Shown here piece by piece: positions 16,090-21,049 of a stretch of DNA of 21,049 nucleotides; the first letter of the stretch is position 1, and each line of letters opens with the position of its first letter. The DNA lies in NCBI GenBank assembly GCA_964472545.1, contig CAYYNP010000176.1:1-21049 (forward strand). The letters run 5' to 3'. The notes beneath the pieces are model-generated. The model made no database searches and was not told the DNA's origin. It saw nothing but the letters and a program-made list of their open reading frames with translations. Position numbers and translations under genes: made by a program. The DNA comes from CAYYNP01 sp964472545. Lineage in GTDB: Bacteria > Planctomycetota > Planctomycetia > Pirellulales > Thermoguttaceae.

Positions 16090-16245
16090 CCGTCAGTAGC
16101 CGAAGCTGGATGGCTGGGACAGAGATTAGGGCAGCCCTGGGCGCTAGGGGCGGCGGATTGGGGGCCAGGGAAGAGTCCCCCAGGTCACTCCACTCGCCAC
16201 TCCCCACTCACCACTCCCCACTCACCACTCCCCACCCCCCACCAC
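16090..16245. other. Convergent intergenic region between the esterase and the DUF11 lipoprotein
   Basis: The gap holds an imperfect hairpin (TGGGGG at 16159-16164 with CCCCCA at 16177-16182) without a T-run, then a pyrimidine-rich heptamer array up to the lipoprotein stop. No gene is visible. Confidence 0.6.
16192..16233. repeat. Tandem ACTCNCC heptamer array
   Basis: Six consecutive heptamers read ACTCGCC, ACTCCCC, ACTCACC, ACTCCCC, ACTCACC, ACTCCCC, followed by a degenerate seventh (ACCCCCC, 16234-16240). The alternation gives a 14-base higher-order period. The minus strand is G-rich (GGGG tracts separated by AGTGGTGAGT) and lies just beyond the lipoprotein stop codon, so it would be in that gene's 3' untranslated RNA. 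Confidence 0.9.
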
Positions 16246-18651
16246 CTACTCCCAAACCTCAGTCGTCGCCGTGTTGGTTTCCGGCCCGGGCATGCCGCTA
16301 CTGGTCAGCGTGGCCTGAAACGTCAGGTTTCCGGCCTGTTGGGTCTGGATGACCACGTGGTAGATTAGCGTTTCGTTCGGGGCGATCTGCGGCACCGAAG
16401 GAAATTGAAGGGTGCGGTCTCTGAGCGTGGGCAGGCCCGACTCGGGCGGCGCACTGGTTCCAAGGGGCTGGAAGATCGCGCCCACCGGGATGATCGCGGA
16501 AACGGCCACGTTGGTGTCTGCCGTCGTGCCCTTGTTGGAAACCAGGATCTTGTAGGTCACGTCGCGGCCCTTGGGCACCGGATCGTGCAGGTCGATCACC
16601 GTCAGCGTCAGGCCGCCCTGGGCCGCCAACACGTCGAGCACGGCTTCATGCTGGGCTTGGGCACCCTCGCGCGTGGTGACCACCACCCGGCTGGTGGCCT
16701 GCGTTGCCGGCTGCAGGCAGCGACACGCCACCTCGAATCTCTCCGTCTGGCCCGGCAAGAGGCTCGGAAAAGTGCAGGTCAGCGTCTGTCCGTAGAGTTG
16801 GCAGCCGGCCACCGGCTGGGGGCTGAGTTCGGCCGGATACGTGGCGACGACCTCCACGTTGGTCAACGTCTGCGTTCCCGGGTTGGTCAACTCGATCGTG
16901 AAGCGAGCCTCTTCCCCCACGGTTCCCAAGGGCGGCCCGATGTTGCGGACCGTCACCTGCGGCGATCCAGCGGGCGGAAGGACGGGCGGATTGACGTTGT
17001 CCGGCGGCGCCGTGGTGCCGGCTTCGATGGCGGTAAGCGAACCGTCGGCCGTGGCCAGCACGTCCGCCGTCGGGCTGAAGACCTCGACCGAGTGCTTCAA
17101 CCGTCCTGCGGCGGTCACCAGCAATGTCACGTTGATCTTCTGTGACTCTCCCGGGGCCAAGGGCCGGATGTCGGCCTCGATCGGACTCGGCAACACGTCG
17201 TGCTGCAGCCCGAACCCGAAGATGTCGCGGATATCCAACCCGCTGACCGCCGCCTGGCTCGTATTGGTCACCAGGATTTCGAACGTCACCCGATCGCCCA
17301 CGGTCGCCCGCGACGGCCCGGAAACCTCCACGGCGACCGTCGAGGCGACGACGTTGGTGGTGGCGCAGGCGGTGGCCTCGAGTGCGGCGTCGGCCGCAGC
17401 ACCGGCGGCGTTGGCGCGAACGCAGTTGGTCACGTTGCCCTGGGCGGCCGTGCGGCACTGGAGTTCTAGCACGTGGCTCTGCCCGGCCCCCAGATCGTCG
17501 AGTTGCCAGCGAAGCTCCCGGCCGACCGTCTCGGGCACGGGATTGGCCGATACGTACTCCAGCCCGCTGGGCAGCAGATCGGTGACGGTCACCCCACGTG
17601 CGGGCTGATCGCCGGGGTTGGAAACTTCGATTCGGTAGGTCAGCGTGCTGCCGAGCGACGCGGTGGCCGACGACGACGCGCGCACGGCCAGATCGGCCGA
17701 CGTCCAGGTCCTCAGCGTCGTGCCGCAGGCCACCTCCAGGCTCTTGCCGCCTTCGGTGTTCGGCGGCGGGCGGATCACGCGGATGCCGATGCGGTTGGTG
17801 CCCGGCCGGGGAGACTTCTGAAAGACCTCGACGCCGGCCACGCCGGAGGCGTCCGTATCGACCACCACGGCTTGGGCCCCGTCGGGCGCGAAGCCGGCCT
17901 CCGGCCCGTCGAGCACCTCGTAGCGAACCTGCCAGCCCGAGCGAGGGCAGCCGTTGCTCCGCCGGGTGACGGTCGTGGTCAACACGTCGGTCGAGCCGGC
18001 CGCGTTGATCGCCGGGGCGGGGAACTGCCACTCGGCGTCGATCCAGTCGATCCCCGCCGACCGCATCCGCGCATCCCAGCCCTGCACGCTCGGTGCATAG
18101 ACCGTTACGTTGCTGGTGCCTTCGGCCGAGGAGGTCAACGTGATCCAGCCCTGTCCGGCCTCGACGCAGACGTCGTCGTGCGTGGCCGGCGTGCCGCGTC
18201 CCAGCCGCAGCGACTTCCGCGACGTGCTGCCGACGGCAAACGCGTTGTTGATCTTACGCGGATTGTTGAAGTCGCCCAGTAGCCAGTCGATCGGCCCGTT
18301 CTCACCCACGGCCACGATCTGCCCGGCGCTGCCCGGTGTGAGCGACCACTCCAGGCGTTCGTTGGGCGAGAGGTATCCGTCGTCGCCGCAGACGCCGGCC
18401 ACCAGAACAACCTCCGCCCCGACCGGAGCGACGACCGTTCTCGGCAGAAGCGACACGGCCACGTCGCCGCCACAGATCCGCAGCCCTGAATCCGTCTCGT
18501 CCGGCGGTGCCGTGCGGATCGGCGGTTCGGCAAACATCCGTTCGCCGCTAGGATCGATCCTGGGGACCTGCAGATAGGCGCAGCCGGGAGCCACGGCGCA
18601 GACCAACAGCCCGAGCGCCGCCAGGTAGCCGATCTTGCGCAAACTCCTCAT
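16246..18651 (-). CDS. DUF11-repeat lipoprotein
   Basis: 801 residues. The N-terminus (MRSLRKIGYLAALGLLVC, then AVAPGCAYL) is a lipoprotein signal with probable lipid-attached Cys24. Residues about 45-315 hold two Ig-like regions known to me from planctomycete envelope proteins (GWITLTSSAEGTSNVTVYAP; IDWIDAEWQFPAPAIN), followed by four DUF11/CARDB-like beta-sandwiches at about 317-430, 434-540, 560-670 and 677-797. Recurrent strings are TYRIEVSNPGDQPARGVTV, TFEILVTNTSQAAVSG, RFTIELTNPGTQTLTNVEV and TYKILVSNKGTTADTNVAV. DUF11 proteins are structural or adhesive surface proteins; no enzyme motif is seen. Several paired cysteines suggest disulphides. The start lacks a strong Shine-Dalgarno, but the signal peptide begins immediately there. 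Confidence 0.9.
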   Translation of the reverse strand: MRSLRKIGYLAALGLLVCAVAPGCAYLQVPRIDPSGERMFAEPPIRTAPPDETDSGLRICGGDVAVSLLPRTVVAPVGAEVVLVAGVCGDDGYLSPNERLEWSLTPGSAGQIVAVGENGPIDWLLGDFNNPRKINNAFAVGSTSRKSLRLGRGTPATHDDVCVEAGQGWITLTSSAEGTSNVTVYAPSVQGWDARMRSAGIDWIDAEWQFPAPAINAAGSTDVLTTTVTRRSNGCPRSGWQVRYEVLDGPEAGFAPDGAQAVVVDTDASGVAGVEVFQKSPRPGTNRIGIRVIRPPPNTEGGKSLEVACGTTLRTWTSADLAVRASSSATASLGSTLTYRIEVSNPGDQPARGVTVTDLLPSGLEYVSANPVPETVGRELRWQLDDLGAGQSHVLELQCRTAAQGNVTNCVRANAAGAAADAALEATACATTNVVASTVAVEVSGPSRATVGDRVTFEILVTNTSQAAVSGLDIRDIFGFGLQHDVLPSPIEADIRPLAPGESQKINVTLLVTAAGRLKHSVEVFSPTADVLATADGSLTAIEAGTTAPPDNVNPPVLPPAGSPQVTVRNIGPPLGTVGEEARFTIELTNPGTQTLTNVEVVATYPAELSPQPVAGCQLYGQTLTCTFPSLLPGQTERFEVACRCLQPATQATSRVVVTTREGAQAQHEAVLDVLAAQGGLTLTVIDLHDPVPKGRDVTYKILVSNKGTTADTNVAVSAIIPVGAIFQPLGTSAPPESGLPTLRDRTLQFPSVPQIAPNETLIYHVVIQTQQAGNLTFQATLTSSGMPGPETNTATTEVWE

Positions 18652-18758
18652 GGCCAGGTTCCCGGCCCGGAAAAAATCTAATACAACCGCAATGCAATAC
18701 GCCGCTACGGAAGCGTACCATGCATTTGGGCAACATGGGGAGTTTTTTCAACATAAAC

Positions 18759-18776
18759 CGTTGCGAAAAGGCAACG
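18759..18776 (-). terminator. Stem-loop downstream of the thioredoxin-fold gene
   Basis: CGTTGC and GCAACG form a perfect 6-bp stem with a 6-base loop, about 38 bases after the stop codon of the minus-strand gene ending at 18814. Only a short GGTTTATG stretch follows, so termination is uncertain. Confidence 0.3.
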
Positions 18777-18813
18777 CGCCGGCACAGCCGTTACGATCGG
18801 CCCAATGCGGCCG

Positions 18814-19740
18814 CTATCGCCTGCCAAAAACGCCCGTGGCGTACCAGATGCGGTTGGAGCCGCGCTGCATGTCGTATCCGTAGACGGATTGTCGGGCACG
18901 GACGGCGCTCCAATGGCCGGACGATAGCCGCCAGCAGCGGACGCACTCCACGGCCGCCTCGACGAGATGTTCGCCCGGCCAACTCTCGGCGCAGACCTCG
19001 GAGATTTCGGTTCCCGGCGGAAGCTTCCGGGCCATTCGTCGTGAGCGCGTGGCGAAGTGTTGATGGCCCTGTACTCGGATCCGCGCCTGATATCGGGCGT
19101 GGAGTTCGGCCTCTTCTGCCAGATCGACACTCAGATCGCCGGCCGTGCTGGCCGGCTTGTCCGGATGCACTCGGACCGCGTAGATCAACGTCCGCTGCGA
19201 GAGCGTGCCCGGCGGCAGGTCGAGAATCACGCGCATCTGCGCGGCCGTGTAGCGAAACTTCTCGGTCAGCGGAAACGTGCTGATCACCGCGTCGGCCAAC
19301 GCGCCCTGGCCGCGGGCAAAATCCAAGATCGCCACGCCCGGCCTACGGAGCATCTCGGCAAGCGACGCGTGCTTGAGTAACGCGACCGGCTCGTCGTCGA
19401 TCTTCACCTCGGCCTTCAACGGCAAGCGGAGACAGACGTAGTCGCGCAGCCGGAGGCGCACGGCCTCGTCGGCCAGCGCTCCCTGTTCCAACGCTTCACA
19501 CGCGGCCGGCTCTTGCGAGTCGCGGAAGTAGATCAACAGCATCTTGCCTTGTTGCTTCGCCGCCTCGGCTGCCTCGGCGTAGCTGGTTCGCCATTGGACC
19601 TCCACGGCCGCTTCCTTGCTGGAGTCGTCTTCAGCGGCCGGCGGCGCGGCGCCGGCGTGCCCGGCGGTCAATAATGCGAAAACGGCGGGAAGAAGAGCGG
19701 ACCATCGAATCGACTCAAAGATGCTAAACACGTGAACCAT
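18814..19740 (-). CDS. Exported thioredoxin-fold-like protein lacking CxxC, with an SGHW C-terminal module
   Basis: 308 residues from the ATG at 19738-19740, chosen because GAGGAGGT ends 4 bases upstream and the next residues form a signal peptide (RWSALLPAVFALLTAGHAGA). An in-frame ATG 57 bases upstream lacks this. Residues about 45-140 resemble a thioredoxin-like fold (EAAKQQGKMLLIYFRDSQ, then ACEALEQGALADEAVRLRLRDYV), but the active-site CxxC is absent, so it is not an ordinary disulphide reductase. The C-terminal 90 residues contain GHQHFATRSRRMARKL, EICAESW-like EVCAESWPGEHLVEAA, SGHWSAV and YGYDMQRGSNRIWYATG. The SGHW and Gly-Ile-Trp-Tyr-like strings recall CAP-superfamily proteins. I recognise the combination as a planctomycete hypothetical family but not its role. 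Confidence 0.85.
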   Translation of the reverse strand: MVHVFSIFESIRWSALLPAVFALLTAGHAGAAPPAAEDDSSKEAAVEVQWRTSYAEAAEAAKQQGKMLLIYFRDSQEPAACEALEQGALADEAVRLRLRDYVCLRLPLKAEVKIDDEPVALLKHASLAEMLRRPGVAILDFARGQGALADAVISTFPLTEKFRYTAAQMRVILDLPPGTLSQRTLIYAVRVHPDKPASTAGDLSVDLAEEAELHARYQARIRVQGHQHFATRSRRMARKLPPGTEISEVCAESWPGEHLVEAAVECVRCWRLSSGHWSAVRARQSVYGYDMQRGSNRIWYATGVFGRR

Positions 19741-20110
19741 CGAGACCTCCTCACACACGGAAGACAGAAACACGAGCACAAAAATCGCCAGCCACACCGG
19801 CCGCTTGGCCGGCGCGTCGTCCGTGAGGGGGTGTGCCCGAGGGTTCCGCCGTCGGGCATGGGCGGCGATCGAGCCGATCGCCGGGGTGGGGTCCTGACCA
19901 ATGGGTCGGACGCATTGCTTCCATCGGTTCTACCGGGTAGGCTGGGTAAAATCAACCGGTTGCGCTGACTTTTCCGGCAAGCACGGTTCAGCGAACCGAC
20001 CGCAACGGACGAAGACTCCTCTTGACGAAGCGTGGGGATGCCCATCGTCTCCCGTCCCCCACGCATATCGCCAAGTGGATTAGCCCCAGACCGAGGAAGG
20101 ATCCGATCAG
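19741..20110. promoter_or_regulatory. Divergent intergenic region with hairpins and a possible promoter
   Basis: There is no convincing gene in these 370 bases. They hold two adjacent hairpins (GCCCGA/TCGGGC at 19835-19857; GGCGATC/GATCGCC at 19864-19882) and a perfect CGGTTC-AGC-GAACCG hairpin at 19984-19998. A weak plus-strand promoter candidate is TTGCTT (19915-19920), 17 bases, TAGGCT (19938-19943); a TAAAAT at 19947-19952 is another possible -10. The Shine-Dalgarno for the minus gene sits at the left edge and GAGGAAGG for the plus gene at 20093-20100. Confidence 0.5.
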
Positions 20111-21049
20111 ATGAAGCACCCCCTAAATGGCGTGGCGTCGATTCTTCTCTTCGTTGTAAGCCTTTTTGTTGCATTAGGTTACGCGCATGCTGAGCCGCCC
20201 GTTCCGCCGGCGGCGGACTTGGCCGACGTCTGCCGCGAGGCCAAATCCGCCTTTAAGCCGATCACCGAAGGCGACTTGGCGGCGGTGGCTGCCGAACTGG
20301 CCGAGGCGATTGCACGGCTCGATAAGGAACTTCAGGCCGCCGGCGACAACGGGGCCAAATGGCGGAAATACCTGCAATGGGATCGGATGCAGGCCGAACT
20401 GGGCAGCCCACAGAAGCCCGATCCGGCCGCGCTCAACGTGGTCTTGCAGCAATACTCCGCGGAACACAACGGCCTGGGGCTGCCCTGCTTTCGCGACGTG
20501 CGGCTTCGGCTGCAAGATTACATCAACACCTCGCGGAACGTGGGCAACGACTATCTCCAGCCGGCCTACGAGCAACTGCTCGACGCGTTGGCGCCCCACC
20601 TGGCTGCCCATGCCCAAGAGCCGACGGCCGAAGAGGCGCTGCTGATCGGCGGCGCGGTGTCGCAGTTGGAGGGAGCCCATCAGGCGCCGGAGTTGATCCG
20701 CGCAATCCGCCATCACTTTGCGCGGCCCAACTTGTCGATCCGCGTTTCGGCCGAACTGATCGCCGCCGCGGCCGCCATGCCGATCGATGAAGAGACCCCA
20801 GTTCGCGACGTGATCCTGGGCACCAGGATCTACGGCACCGGACACACCACCGGCCAGTTCGGCGCCGATCTGGTCGCCGACGACGCCAAGGCGTCCGTCG
20901 ACGTCGTGCTCACCGGCACGGCGAAGACGGACAACGTCGGCTACAACGGCCCGGTGCGGATCTACAGCGACGGCACCACGCAGCTTGCCGGACGCAAACG
21001 GCTCTGGTTCGACGCCACCGGGATCTTCTGGCAACCGGCGACCTCCGAG
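20111..21049 (+). CDS. Secreted planctomycete hypothetical protein, 5' part (313 aa visible)
   Basis: Open from the ATG at 20111 to the window edge, so the 3' end is missing. GAGGAAGG lies 10 bases upstream. An N-terminal signal peptide (GVASILLFVVSLFVALGYAHA) predicts export. Residues about 35-230 are helical and charged (EGDLAAVAAELAEAIARLDK; VVLQQYSAEHNGLGLPCF; DYINTSRNVGNDYLQPAYEQ). From about 245 the sequence becomes beta-rich (GTRIYGTGHTTGQFGADLV; DNVGYNGPVRIYSDGTTQL; GRKRLWFDATGIFW). I have seen similar secreted proteins in planctomycetes but know no function. Confidence 0.85.
   Translation, partial: MKHPLNGVASILLFVVSLFVALGYAHAEPPVPPAADLADVCREAKSAFKPITEGDLAAVAAELAEAIARLDKELQAAGDNGAKWRKYLQWDRMQAELGSPQKPDPAALNVVLQQYSAEHNGLGLPCFRDVRLRLQDYINTSRNVGNDYLQPAYEQLLDALAPHLAAHAQEPTAEEALLIGGAVSQLEGAHQAPELIRAIRHHFARPNLSIRVSAELIAAAAAMPIDEETPVRDVILGTRIYGTGHTTGQFGADLVADDAKASVDVVLTGTAKTDNVGYNGPVRIYSDGTTQLAGRKRLWFDATGIFWQPATSE

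Noticed and set aside
16192..16240. CRISPR-like repeat
   Set aside because: The units are 7 bases long and directly abutting with no spacers; it is a simple tandem repeat.
19732..19968. Small plus-strand frame in the divergent intergenic region
   Set aside because: It overlaps the start and Shine-Dalgarno of the minus-strand gene, and its product is basic, Arg-rich and featureless.

Overview
The window is GC-rich and compact. It reads as a chromosomal segment of a planctomycete, probably Pirellulales-like (inferred). The evidence is a giant secreted protein with an N-terminal LEPR-XLL-type motif, cohesin- and dockerin-like modules and a C-terminal 'TDLLLARNN' repeat, a DUF11-repeat lipoprotein, a sialate O-acetylesterase-type SGNH hydrolase and planctomycete-type secreted hypothetical proteins. 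I found no rRNA, tRNA, CRISPR array, integrase or insertion sequence.

Layout, left to right. (1) 99-11378, minus: a 3759-residue mosaic exoprotein. In protein order it has an S8 subtilisin-like protease, a beta-sandwich region, a beta-helix interrupted by a C-type-lectin-like domain, and an Ig-like domain interrupted by ten Calx-beta repeats, one of which is itself interrupted by a seven-blade SBBP propeller. FN3, Ig, IPT/TIG, cohesin-like, dockerin-like, second cohesin-like and planctomycete C-terminal modules follow. It has a good sigma70-type promoter and a strong Shine-Dalgarno before a GTG start. (2) 11531-13594, minus: a soluble PAS-PAS-GAF histidine kinase of the NarX/DegS (HisKA_3) class, with no response regulator in the window. 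(3) 13873-16089, plus, divergent from the kinase: an exported SGNH/SIAE-type esterase. (4) 16246-18651, minus, convergent with the esterase: a DUF11-repeat lipoprotein; the gap between them holds an ACTCNCC heptamer array. (5) 18814-19740, minus: an exported thioredoxin-fold-like protein without a CxxC motif. (6) 19741-20110: a 370-base divergent intergenic region with hairpins and a possible promoter. (7) 20111 to the window end, plus: the first 313 residues of a secreted planctomycete hypothetical.

Five of the six genes encode products predicted to be exported, lipid-anchored or cell-surface, suggesting an envelope or extracellular-degradation neighbourhood; the kinase is the only obviously cytoplasmic protein. 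A functional link among them is inference only, because neither operon structure nor shared regulation is demonstrable.

The most striking observation is the nested architecture of the giant protein. Both nested insertions use the same place in the Calx-beta fold, the turn after the 'TLTEG' strand. When the propeller is removed in silico, the interrupted Calx-beta repeat closes up with exactly the spacing of its intact siblings.
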